Source: Haemophilus sp. C1
GTDB taxonomy: Bacteria; Pseudomonadota; Gammaproteobacteria; Enterobacterales; Pasteurellaceae
Assembly: GCF_001276515.1 (NCBI RefSeq)
Contig: NZ_LDVZ01000043.1
Coordinates: forward strand, 1 to 5,547
Length of the DNA: 5,547 nucleotides
Reading direction: 5' to 3'
A model generated the notes under the pieces. The model made no database searches. It had not been told where the DNA came from and saw only the letters and a program-made list of their open reading frames with translations. Made by a program: the position numbers and the translations under genes. Positions 1-5,547 of this stretch are shown in pieces. Each line of letters starts with the position of its first letter. Within the stretch, counting starts at the first letter, position 1.

Positions 1-769
1 CGCTTTTATTTTCAATATCGGTATGCGTGAGCGATTTTGTTTTGAAGTGGTTTTTACTTTCATCAGCATCACTTTCAATAATGGCACCATTCAGTTGGGT
101 ATGGTTGTGGATGTTAGCTTCCATGCCATCCTCACCTACACGAATACCCGCTTGTTCATTGACTTGCGCATAATCCACTTTCGCTTTGTTATAGGAGGCA
201 CTCACCGAAGCTCCGCCACCTGAACCATACGCTACCGAGCCACTTGCACTCGCACTCGTTTGTTTGGATTCATATTTCTCTGTATCTTGACGGCTCGTTA
301 TCGTCAGATTTTGAATATCCGCTTCCCAACGTTTCGCTTTAAGATTTGCTGCATCAAGGCTGAGGTTTCCTGCTTCGCTATTTGTGATGAGCTTATCCGC
401 TTGCAAGTGACTGTTTTGCCAACGCTCGCTATCCGAGTTAGATTTGCCCTTGGCCACATTCACCGAACCCTCAATACCAATTCCATAACTATTACCATTG
501 GTTCCAACAAAGACGCCTACACTGCCCCCTACTGATTTATTTTTGGTATGTTGATGCTCCTCGTCTTTTACACCTTTTATCTCAATCCCTTTTTTGCCTG
601 ATAATGCCATCAATTTCGCATTCGCATCCACGCCTTCAAAGGTGAGTTTTTCATCGCGGGCTTTTACATTAAACGTACCCGTGCTCACCGTTGATTTTTG
701 ATGGCTAATACTCTGGCTTTCGCTACTTTGCGTTTGTTTTTGGCTGCCATAACCAATACTAATTTTCAC
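1..769 (-). pseudogene. 5'-truncated CdiA/filamentous haemagglutinin fragment (FHA-2 repeat region), runs off the left edge
   Basis: An open minus-strand frame of 256 codons starts abruptly and continues beyond the left edge. It reads as the FHA-2/haemagglutinin-repeat region of CdiA-type TpsA exoproteins. Near its start is IGYGSQKQTQSSES, then Gly/Ser-rich beta-helix text (GSVGVFVGTNGNSYGIGIEG), and near residues 200-230 the family hallmark QAGIRVGEDG...NHTQLNGAIIES. There is no signal peptide, TPS secretion domain or earlier repeat. The first possible start is a GTG at 767-769, without a convincing ribosome site, and an in-frame TAA lies about 33 bases further upstream. Homology appears to begin right where the uptake-sequence stem-loop ends. 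I infer a truncated second cdiA copy, possibly a larger silent cassette whose toxin end lies to the left. As it stands it could not be exported by the two-partner route. Confidence 0.8.
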
Positions 770-776
770 AATACAA

Positions 777-832
777 AAAGTGCAGTCAATTTTTGAGAAG
801 TTTTAAAACTCTTTGAAATTTGACCGCACTTT
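777..832 (-). terminator. Stem-loop made of two inverted uptake signal sequences, likely rho-independent terminator
   Basis: Bases 777-789 pair with 820-832, a 13-bp stem with one non-Watson-Crick position. In a minus-strand RNA that position is a U-G wobble, while in a plus-strand RNA it is an A-C mismatch. A few further pairs extend the stem inwards. On the minus strand the stem runs into TTTTT. It lies about 120 bases after the stop of the 954-1172 gene, so it would end the immunity transcript before the truncated haemagglutinin fragment. Inverted uptake-sequence pairs are known to double as terminators in Pasteurellaceae. Confidence 0.72.
823..831 (-). other. DNA uptake signal sequence, H. 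influenzae type (perfect core)
   Basis: The minus strand reads AAAGTGCGGTCAAATTT, a perfect AAGTGCGGT core followed by the A/T-rich extension typical of the Hin-type uptake sequence. A second, inverted copy at 778-786 reads AAGTGCAGT with one mismatch. This is the best taxonomic marker in the window: it points to Pasteurellaceae of the Hin group rather than the ACAAGCGGT group. It also implies that the locus can be taken up by natural transformation. Confidence 0.85.
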
Positions 833-953
833 ATTATATTTTATCATTTCAAATCATATACTATTTAAAACTTCAACCATTCGCAAATAATTAAAAAGCT
901 GAACTAACAACACAAAAGTTTTTATAATGCAAATTTTGAAAAAATAACCTCAA

Positions 954-1172
954 TCAGTCTTGTTTCTTATCTCCCAAATAGATAATAGCCATATAATATG
1001 TTACGAAGTATGCTCCCAGTATTCTTATTGAAAAAATCATATTTTCCCAGTTAAAAATAAACTCAACCTGATCTATTACCCCTGTAATAAAATAACGATT
1101 TATCCAATAAACTAACTGAGTTAAAAATGTTAAAAAAACAGCTCTTTTTAAAGCTAAAATAAAATTACTCAT
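954..1172 (-). CDS. Small two-helix membrane protein, likely immunity protein of the orphan toxin
   Basis: A 72-residue protein with two predicted membrane helices (about residues 10-32 and 45-67) and a charged tail ending GDKKQD. The start ATG lies inside the end of the orphan toxin gene and the two genes overlap by 8 bases, the usual arrangement of a CDI toxin and its immunity gene. No strong Shine-Dalgarno is visible, so translation is probably coupled. It lacks the (R/K)-x-x-YN-x-x-N motif of the four immunity paralogues at 2151-3793, so it is a separate family, as expected from its different toxin partner. An inner-membrane immunity protein suggests that the partner toxin acts on the membrane. 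The role is inferred from position, size and topology; I do not recognise the sequence itself. Confidence 0.72.
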   Translation of the reverse strand: MSNFILALKRAVFLTFLTQLVYWINRYFITGVIDQVEFIFNWENMIFSIRILGAYFVTYYMAIIYLGDKKQD

Positions 1173-1671
1173 TTTTTTGTACTTTTTTATCTAATTTCTC
1201 ATTTAAACGATTGATAGATTCCCCAGCAATAATCCCAATATAAGGTGCAAAAAATTTCATTGGAGAGGGAATAGCTTTCTCTGCAGCATTACCCACTGTT
1301 ACACTTTCAGCATATTTTGCTTGCTCATTTAAATGAGACTTACCATCAGATACTGTTGATACTGCAGTATCAACAGAACCAATTAAAACTGAAGTTCCTA
1401 AAGGAGCATTTAATAGATATGGAGCAAGTAACCCTGTTCTTACAGTTTTATTTACATCAATATCACCTGTTGCAGCATATTGAGTTATTGCACTAGCTGT
1501 AGCTCCCATCGCTACTCCTTGTGCATATTGCTTATATGTTATTTCAGTTATAGGTTTCAAACCATGCTCAATTCCCTGGACAGCTGTTTGAACTACTTTA
1601 GCCTGTGTAGGATTATAAGAATAATAAATCTCTTGACTCACTAATTCTCGGGTTCCTTCAATACCTTCTCG

Positions 1672-1845
1672 TGCCGCTATTTTAGCTGTATTAACTCCTT
1701 TCGCAATAGCATCCACATACGCAAGCTGTCCGTTGATATAGGCATTTGCTGCTTTTGTTGAAGCAGTATTGTAGGCTTTAATTCCCTTATCAACTAAATT
1801 AATATAGGTTAGCTGACCATCAATGTAAGCTTTTGTTGCAGCATC
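1672..1845 (-). repeat. Two tandem 29-residue repeats inside the orphan toxin
   Basis: Two adjacent 87-base units encode DAATKAYIDGQLTY... and TKAANAYINGQLAY.... The AYI(D/N)GQL core recurs exactly 29 residues apart (49-55 and 78-84), followed by a (D/A)KG(I/V) element. Both units are rich in Ala and Lys and look helical. This is an internal duplication within the toxin module; its function is unknown. Confidence 0.75.
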
Positions 1846-1984
1846 TTTACCAAGACGTAACACTTGCCCCCCTTTATTAGCTAGAGTAATAGCCTCACCT
1901 CCAACTGTTGCGGCGGTTTTCTCCATAAGGGCAACACCTCTTACAACAGTAGTTCCACTACCTAAAGCAAGCATAGAACTCGCC

Positions 1985-2089
1985 TCCAGCCCATCCTTAA
2001 CTGAAATAAGCTATTTTCCCATTAGATGAATTTTTATAATTCTCAGGAGCATCAAGTTCGTTCTTGACAGTATAATACATATCTTCATC
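1985..2089 (-). repeat. Homology block shared with the main cdiA (orphan copy)
   Basis: Aligns with 4322-4425 in the same orientation with about five substitutions and one inserted base, about 95% identity by eye. It encodes the conserved segment just before the toxin domain. Identity stops sharply after the codons for DGLE and, on the other side, just before the YYTVKNE segment. It is an obvious substrate for recombination joining the orphan toxin to the main CdiA. Confidence 0.88.
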
Positions 2090-2150
2090 TGTTATTTTTG
2101 TTTCAAAATTTAAGATTGTGAGTAAATAATTATTTAAGTACATTATCTTG

Positions 2151-2381
2151 CTACTTTAAATTCCTACCATAGAAAAAAAGAATAAAGTAAATACTTGATA
2201 CAAACAATGTCATTTTGATTAAAAATGAAAGTTTTTTTATACCAAAATCAATCAATTCTAGCTCAAAAATAGATATTGAATTATCAATATTGTAAAGCAA
2301 TCTACCAACTATCAACGATAATAATGAAAAAGAAACTCCAATAAAAATAGAAAGTAGAATATCTAACATGATTCTTTTCAT
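2151..2381 (-). CDS. Immunity paralogue D, small two-helix membrane protein
   Basis: A 76-residue protein with two predicted membrane helices (about residues 5-30 and 50-70). It has the GRLLYNIDNSISIFELEL segment, matching the (R/K)-x-x-YN-x-x-N motif of the cdiI at 3563-3793. The start overlaps the stop of the decayed toxin tail at 2381-2614 in a TAATG arrangement, with AAGGAAG at a good distance inside the tail, so it can be translated although its toxin is broken. It is probably the immunity protein for the toxin whose last ~73 residues remain next to it. The sequence differs from paralogues A-C at most positions outside the motif, suggesting a different specificity. Confidence 0.78.
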   Translation of the reverse strand: MKRIMLDILLSIFIGVSFSLLSLIVGRLLYNIDNSISIFELELIDFGIKKLSFLIKMTLFVSSIYFILFFYGRNLK

Positions 2382-2614
2382 TATTTACTTCCTTTTTGAG
2401 ACTCATTATAAATATATTGGACGCCTCTATTCAAACTTTCCCTTCCTAAACTTCCTGAAATACTAGGAACAATACTTCTTCTATATGTATAAACATAAGA
2501 GAGTTTATCATTCAAAGGCTGAGGATTATATTTAACCCAAGTTAAATCTAAGTATTTTTTATTTAATGAAATATCAATAGCTTTACCTATTCCATAGCCC
2601 ACTATGGAGCGCAT
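2381..2614 (-). pseudogene. Decayed toxin tail D (3' remnant of a CdiA-CT)
   Basis: A 77-residue open frame whose residues from about VGYGIGKAI to the end align with residues 508-580 of the main CdiA. About 41 of 73 positions are identical by eye, including TW-KYN, QPLNDK, YRR and PSISGS. The rest of the toxin and the entry region are missing. The apparent ATG lies inside the hairpin end of the upstream repeat, follows an in-frame TAG directly and has no ribosome site, so it is probably not a real start. It is the last third of a related toxin, cut off by the repeat and kept together with its immunity gene. A free tail peptide is unlikely to be made or toxic. Confidence 0.8.
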
Positions 2615-2731
2615 TTCCTAACGCGTGCCTAAAACATCAATTTCGTTTGATTAAGATTTTTACTATTTTCATGAATAACTTCATTTTGTTTATTTTTAGA
2701 TAAATACAAGTATATGTCAGGGGCTAGGGTG
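2597..2731 (-). repeat. Copy B of a ~135-bp interspersed repeat (degenerate)
   Basis: Aligns along its length with 3005-3141. It includes a 26-base identical run (2674-2699 against 3082-3107) and a well-kept end around ACGCGTGCC. Its other hairpin end has decayed: the arms that read GCACGCGTC and GACGCGCGC in copy A have several changes here. Copy B is therefore probably the older insertion. It abuts toxin tail D exactly where the homology to the main toxin begins. Confidence 0.82.
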
Positions 2732-2745
2732 TATTAATATAAATC

Positions 2746-2985
2746 TTATTGCAATAGATCATTTTTCTTATAATACATATAAAAAACTACAAATATAATT
2801 ACAGATAAGAAAATTATCATTTTTATTTCTCTGGCTGTTTTTTGTACAAAAAACGATACTAAATCTATATCAAAAATAGGCATATTATTCTCTATGTTAT
2901 ACATAAACTTAGCTAATAAAAACATAGTAAAAGAAACAAAAACACTAGAAAGTAGAGAAAATAAAATAAGGTAGATAACTTTCAT
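2746..2985 (-). CDS. Immunity paralogue C, small two-helix membrane protein
   Basis: A 79-residue protein with two predicted membrane helices (about residues 4-28 and 52-72). The segment AKFMYNIENNMPIFDIDL carries the shared motif of the cdiI paralogues. It has an AGGAG ribosome site 8 bases before the ATG. Unlike paralogues A, B and D, no toxin remnant precedes it: the hairpin repeat at 3005-3141 ends about 20 bases upstream. It is an orphan immunity gene whose toxin has been lost, and whose own ribosome site suggests it can still be translated. The role is inferred from similarity to the cdiI next to the intact toxin gene. Confidence 0.76.
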   Translation of the reverse strand: MKVIYLILFSLLSSVFVSFTMFLLAKFMYNIENNMPIFDIDLVSFFVQKTAREIKMIIFLSVIIFVVFYMYYKKNDLLQ

Positions 2986-3004
2986 TAATCATTCTCCTGT
3001 GAAG

Positions 3005-3141
3005 GCCCACGATGGCGCGCGTTTTATAACGCGTGCCCAAAACATCCCTTTCATTTGATTCAGGTCCTCACTATTTTTATTAATAACTTCATTTTGTTTA
3101 TTTTTAGTTAGATATAAGCACGCGTCAGGAGACGCGCGCTA
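3005..3141 (-). repeat. Copy A of a ~135-bp interspersed repeat with inverted hairpin ends (REPIN/MITE-like)
   Basis: One end (3014-3037) folds as GGCGCGCGTT-TTAT-AACGCGTGCC. The other (3118-3139) folds as GCACGCGTC-AGGA-GACGCGCGC. The two hairpins are inverted copies of one pattern, GCGCGCGT-N6-ACGCGTGC, separated by ~80 bases of AT-rich DNA. Paired inverted hairpins flanking a short non-coding core resemble REPINs or small non-autonomous elements. It has no transposase and lies between immunity B and immunity C. It could also end or stabilise transcripts. I do not recognise it as a named element. Confidence 0.75.
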
Positions 3142-3167
3142 TCTTGAGGGCTTGTGTTATCTGAGGA

Positions 3168-3398
3168 TTATTTTCTATAGAAACATAAAATTGAAACAAA
3201 AAATATAAAAACATGCATAAAAATCATTTTTAAGCGCTCAATAAAACCATCATTAAAATAATCCAAGAAATGTATATTAAATAAATCCATATTATTTTCA
3301 AAATTATAAAGAATTCTGGCAATCAAAAACATTGAGATACTTAATAGAAAACTTCCCAAAATAATTATTATTAAGATAGATAAAAATTTATTTTTCAT
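3168..3398 (-). CDS. Immunity paralogue B, small two-helix membrane protein
   Basis: The frame is open from an ATG at 3458. I chose the ATG at 3398 because it gives 76 residues like paralogues A and D, begins MKNKF as in the family, and has AAAGG in good position; the upstream part reads as toxin remnant in another frame. Two membrane helices are predicted (about residues 5-30 and 53-72), with IARILYNFENNMDLFNIHF carrying the family motif. The start lies 11 bases inside the end of toxin remnant B, so the old toxin/immunity overlap is kept. Probably an immunity protein for the lost toxin B. Confidence 0.76.
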   Translation of the reverse strand: MKNKFLSILIIIILGSFLLSISMFLIARILYNFENNMDLFNIHFLDYFNDGFIERLKMIFMHVFIFFVSILCFYRK

Positions 3399-3510
3399 TA
3401 TTTTTACCTTTCCAATTACTATATTCATATTGAAACCATCTATTACTTGATTCTCCACCTAAAGCTCCTCCGATATTACTATCTTTAAGGAGTATTTTAT
3501 CTTCATTTCT
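3388..3510 (-). pseudogene. Decayed toxin tail B (last ~30 residues of a CdiA-CT)
   Basis: A short open frame ends with SNIGGALGGESSNRWFQYEY and a Lys/Asn-rich tail, stopping at TAA 3388-3390. It parallels the main toxin end (SISGSTMSEIGNRVFQNYY) and tail D (SISGSLGRESLNRGVQ). Upstream, the same frame is closed by consecutive TAA and TGA stops at 3511-3516. A second frame continues plausible text (AINEEMKIKYSLK), suggesting a frameshift and further decay up to the preceding immunity gene. It is a toxin remnant still joined to its immunity gene B. Confidence 0.68.
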
Positions 3511-3562
3511 TCATTAATAGCTTAAATATCTAAGCCAGTCATATTAATACCTAGCGTAACCT

Positions 3563-3793
3563 TTAGTAATCTCTATAACGAAGACATGTTATTACAAATT
3601 TTATTGATGATATAAGGATAATAAAGCCCACCTCCTTTTTATTCATGCTTTTAAAAAAAGACAATATATCAATACAATAGAAACTAATACTATTATTTAT
3701 GTTATAGAGTAACCTTGCAGCCAAAAACATAATAAACATAAAAACGACTCCAGATACTAGAGAAAAAATAAGAATATAAATAATCTTTTTCAT
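3563..3793 (-). CDS. cdiI: Cognate CDI immunity protein (paralogue A), small two-helix membrane protein
   Basis: A 76-residue, very hydrophobic protein with two predicted helices (about residues 4-28 and 54-70). The segment AARLLYNINNSIS carries the motif shared by paralogues B, C and D. The start overlaps the cdiA stop by one base (TAATG), with GAGGA about 6 bases before the ATG inside the cdiA end, so translation is coupled to cdiA. It would sit in the inner membrane and block the toxin of neighbouring sister cells. A membrane immunity protein is the usual partner of membrane-damaging CDI toxins; E. coli CdiI-EC93 is a known small membrane case, though I claim no homology to it. Codon use is far more AT-rich than in the pre-VENN part of cdiA, as usual for swapped modules. 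Confidence 0.85.
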   Translation of the reverse strand: MKKIIYILIFSLVSGVVFMFIMFLAARLLYNINNSISFYCIDILSFFKSMNKKEVGFIILISSIKFVITCLRYRDY

Positions 3794-5547
3794 TATTTTT
3801 CCTCATTAGGTTTTGTATAGTAATTCTGAAAAACTCTATTACCTATCTCACTCATTGTTGAACCAGAGATACTAGGTATAATATTTCTTCTATATACATC
3901 AACATAAGGAATCTTATCATTTAAAGGCTGAAGGTTATATTTAGCCCACGTGCGATCCAGGTTAATCTTCTTATCTAACGGTACTTCAATCGCTTTACCC
4001 ATACCGTAACCAATAGCTGAACCAATACCGCTACTTATTGCTCCTTGAGACATGGATTTATCTGTAATGTAGTTATTTAGCGCCCCAGAGGCAGCATTAC
4101 CACCCACCGTCAAACCAAATCCCTTCCCTTTAAGTGCATATGCCGTAACCAAATCAATTGCTAAACTTCTCGGATCGACTGTTCCGTCAGACATTAGCTG
4201 TGCGCCCACACTTCCTGCACCAGCAATGCCTAAAGTAAATTTAGTTGAATTAGACATCACATCATTGATTTTTTTAGCACCTTTTAATACACCCAATCCA
4301 CCATAAATAGTCGAACCAAGTTCCAGTCCATCCTTAACTGAATAAGCTATTTTCCCATTCGATGAATTTTTATAATTCTCAGGAGCATCAAGTTCATTCT
4401 TGACAGTATAATACATCTCTTCATCACGAGAATGTTTTTCAGAACGCCAACCTAGCCAGTTCTTGCTCTCTTCTGGCAAGGTATTCACTGCTTGCGATCT
4501 TTGTACATCCGTACCTGCAAAAGGGAAATGACCATAATCTCGTTTTGGTACAGGATCGTTTATTAAATATTCTGATTCAAAACGATTTTGAGCATTAACT
4601 GGCGATGTTGATGACGCCAATTTATAACCAGATGCGGTATTCCCCGTAACAGTTTCTATATAATAACGATCTACATAGCTTAAAAATGCCTCTCTTTCCT
4701 TGCTATTTAAGGAATTTGGATCTTTTCTAAATTTATCCAAGAGAACGTCACTACGCTGATCTGATTCAATTAAATCTCTAAACTCCAATTTTTCTTTATT
4801 TGTTAATTTTTCTCCACGATGATATTTTGTTTTTAACGCATTTAATCTCGCTCTTGAAGCCTCACTCAAGAAATTATTTTCCACCGCCCTTTTAGCCGTC
4901 TCTGCACCAGAGGTTGCCGCAAGGAAATTACCCCCTTGCTCCGTTAGGGTGCCATTCGCTTTCGCTGTCAATGCTGCAGCCAATCCGCCCGCCAATTGAC
5001 TTAACGTACTAATGTTTTCCTTCTCATTTGCTGCAAGTTGATTTGGCGTTTTATTATAGATTGCCTGTGTGAGGATTTGTGCAGTCACTTCTCCTGTCAC
5101 CCCAGCCACAGCACCCGTCAATGGGTCTTTACCTGTCACTTGAAACTCCACCGCGGAAAGAAGAGCATGCGCCATAAGATTCGCAGCTTTGTCTTTTGCG
5201 GTGTCACCCGCCGTCATCTCGTGGATGGTTTTGTTGAGATAAGGTGAAGCCAGTGCAACAAGACTGCCTGCAGTATCATTTTGTGCCGCCGCTTGTAATG
5301 CCGCCGTCACGGCGCGAATCGCCATGCCAGTCTTACTTCCAATGCCGTAAGTGCCGTCTATGTCATTTTGAATAGCGGTAATTTGTTTACCAATTTCTTG
5401 CGCTTGCGTACTTGATTTGCCGTATTTTTCTTCCGCTTTAAATTTTTCTAATGACAGTTTATTAATCTTCTCACGCTCATTATACGTAGCGATGCTTATC
5501 GCGTTGTTGCTGATATCACCTATCACCTTAGCCATTTCTTGGCGTTC
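3793..5547 (-). CDS. cdiA: CdiA contact-dependent inhibition toxin, C-terminal part (5' end outside window)
   Basis: The frame is open to the right edge and reads ERQE before the first Met (5533-5535). That Met is internal, so ~584 C-terminal residues are seen. From it: residues 1-217 are the conserved pretoxin region (AKVIGDISNNAIS, ...TGKDPLTGAVAG); VENN lies at 218-221 (bases 4873-4884); 222-405 are probably the entry region, partly shared with the orphan module; 406-580 are the toxin domain, with Gly-rich hydrophobic stretches (about 407-420, 433-446, 492-514), then TWAKYN, QPLNDK, YRR, and PSISG...E-x-x-NR near the end. CdiA is exported by CdiB, displayed on the cell surface, and delivers its C-terminus into neighbours on contact. 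No nuclease or ADP-ribosylase motifs are visible; hydrophobicity and the membrane immunity protein suggest membrane disruption, which is inference. cdiB and the N-terminus would lie to the right. Confidence 0.9.
   Translation of the reverse strand, partial: ERQEMAKVIGDISNNAISIATYNEREKINKLSLEKFKAEEKYGKSSTQAQEIGKQITAIQNDIDGTYGIGSKTGMAIRAVTAALQAAAQNDTAGSLVALASPYLNKTIHEMTAGDTAKDKAANLMAHALLSAVEFQVTGKDPLTGAVAGVTGEVTAQILTQAIYNKTPNQLAANEKENISTLSQLAGGLAAALTAKANGTLTEQGGNFLAATSGAETAKRAVENNFLSEASRARLNALKTKYHRGEKLTNKEKLEFRDLIESDQRSDVLLDKFRKDPNSLNSKEREAFLSYVDRYYIETVTGNTASGYKLASSTSPVNAQNRFESEYLINDPVPKRDYGHFPFAGTDVQRSQAVNTLPEESKNWLGWRSEKHSRDEEMYYTVKNELDAPENYKNSSNGKIAYSVKDGLELGSTIYGGLGVLKGAKKINDVMSNSTKFTLGIAGAGSVGAQLMSDGTVDPRSLAIDLVTAYALKGKGFGLTVGGNAASGALNNYITDKSMSQGAISSGIGSAIGYGMGKAIEVPLDKKINLDRTWAKYNLQPLNDKIPYVDVYRRNIIPSISGSTMSEIGNRVFQNYYTKPNEEK
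4322..4425 (-). repeat. Homology block shared with the orphan toxin module (main cdiA copy)
   Basis: The 104-bp partner of 1985-2089, encoding about residues 371-405 (DEEMYYTVKNE to KDGLE) of the visible CdiA. It marks the boundary between the shared upstream region and the variable toxin domain. Unlike the orphan copy, its frame is intact. Confidence 0.88.

Larger units (their letters stand above)
1165..2143 (-). pseudogene. Orphan CdiA C-terminal toxin module, split by a one-base insertion
   Basis: A displaced toxin C-terminus. The first part (2143 down to the TAA at 1997-1999; 48 residues from an ATG 8 bases after the preceding immunity stop) contains YYTVKNELDAPENYKNSS, identical to the main CdiA at residues 375-392. 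An extra A at about 2002-2004 shifts the frame. Ignoring that base, the reading passes through SVKDGLE into a 269-residue frame (1974-1165). This has an Ala/Gly-rich helical region with a 29-residue tandem repeat (about residues 44-101), a hydrophobic stretch (about 180-205) and a tail with PYIGIIAGESINR. Secretion and FHA regions are absent. Such orphan CT modules are known downstream of cdiA and are thought to be silent until recombined onto it. No ribosome site precedes either start. Membrane action is inferred from hydrophobicity and the membrane immunity protein. Confidence 0.8.

Noticed and set aside
23..223. Plus-strand open frame of 66 codons
   Set aside because: Lies antisense to the continuous FHA-2 frame, has no ribosome site, and its protein shows no recognisable pattern.
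260..535. Plus-strand open frame of 91 codons
   Set aside because: Antisense shadow of the same haemagglutinin fragment, whose minus-strand reading has clear FHA-2 character.
833..953. Possible promoter or small RNA in the AT-rich gap
   Set aside because: AT-rich boxes are too common here to support a promoter, and no structure beyond the terminator stem-loop stands out.
2597..3141. CRISPR array or tRNA-like structure in the repeats
   Set aside because: Only two long imperfect copies flanking a gene, with no short regular repeat/spacer pattern and no cloverleaf.
3456..3458. Upstream ATG as the start of immunity B
   Set aside because: It would add 20 residues absent from the paralogues, and that DNA is explained by the toxin remnant in another frame; the ATG at 3398 has the better ribosome site.
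5038..5247. Plus-strand open frame of 69 codons
   Set aside because: Antisense to the conserved pretoxin region of cdiA; Cys/His content is a by-product of the opposite strand.
5533..5535. ATG as the start of the large toxin gene
   Set aside because: The frame stays open to the window edge with family-like residues before it, and the product would lack all secretion domains, so it is an internal Met.

Overview
The window is a stretch of contact-dependent growth inhibition (CDI) DNA, read entirely on the minus strand. The host is probably a Pasteurellaceae species using the Haemophilus influenzae type of DNA uptake signal: a perfect AAGTGCGGT core with its A/T-rich extension faces a one-mismatch inverted copy (777-832). 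The AT-rich composition and the CdiA/FHA-type proteins agree. I cannot name the species.

Right part (3793-5547): the C-terminal ~584 residues of a CdiA/filamentous-haemagglutinin exoprotein whose 5' end lies outside the window. It carries the pretoxin VENN motif, a ~185-residue segment that is probably the entry region, and a ~175-residue Gly-rich hydrophobic toxin domain. Its stop codon overlaps the start of a small two-helix membrane protein (TAATG), the cognate immunity gene.

Middle part (2151-3793): four divergent paralogues of that immunity protein follow one another, with a shared (R/K)-x-x-YN-x-x-N motif and lengths of 76, 76, 79 and 76 residues. Two are still preceded by the decayed 3' end of their own toxin. 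Two copies of a ~135-bp repeat with hairpin ends (2597-2731 and 3005-3141) each sit directly 5' of a cassette. This looks like a graveyard of former toxin/immunity modules that has kept the immunity genes.

Left-middle part (954-2143): a displaced second toxin C-terminus of different sequence, with its own overlapping small membrane immunity gene. It begins with a ~105-bp block ~95% identical to the segment just before the toxin domain of the main CdiA, but one extra base breaks the frame there. It looks like a silent toxin cassette that could replace the active toxin by recombination. A stem-loop built from the two uptake-sequence copies (777-832) follows and could end transcription.

Far left (1-769): a 5'-truncated FHA-2/haemagglutinin-repeat segment of another CdiA-like gene begins abruptly right after that stem-loop and runs off the window.

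Working model: the main CdiA delivers a toxin that probably acts at the membrane. The first small gene protects the producer, and the downstream genes hold immunity to, and a reserve of, related toxins. The general CDI architecture is known. The details worth attention are the immunity array, the hairpin repeats between cassettes, the short recombination block inside the pre-toxin region, and a C-terminal box shared by all four toxin tails.
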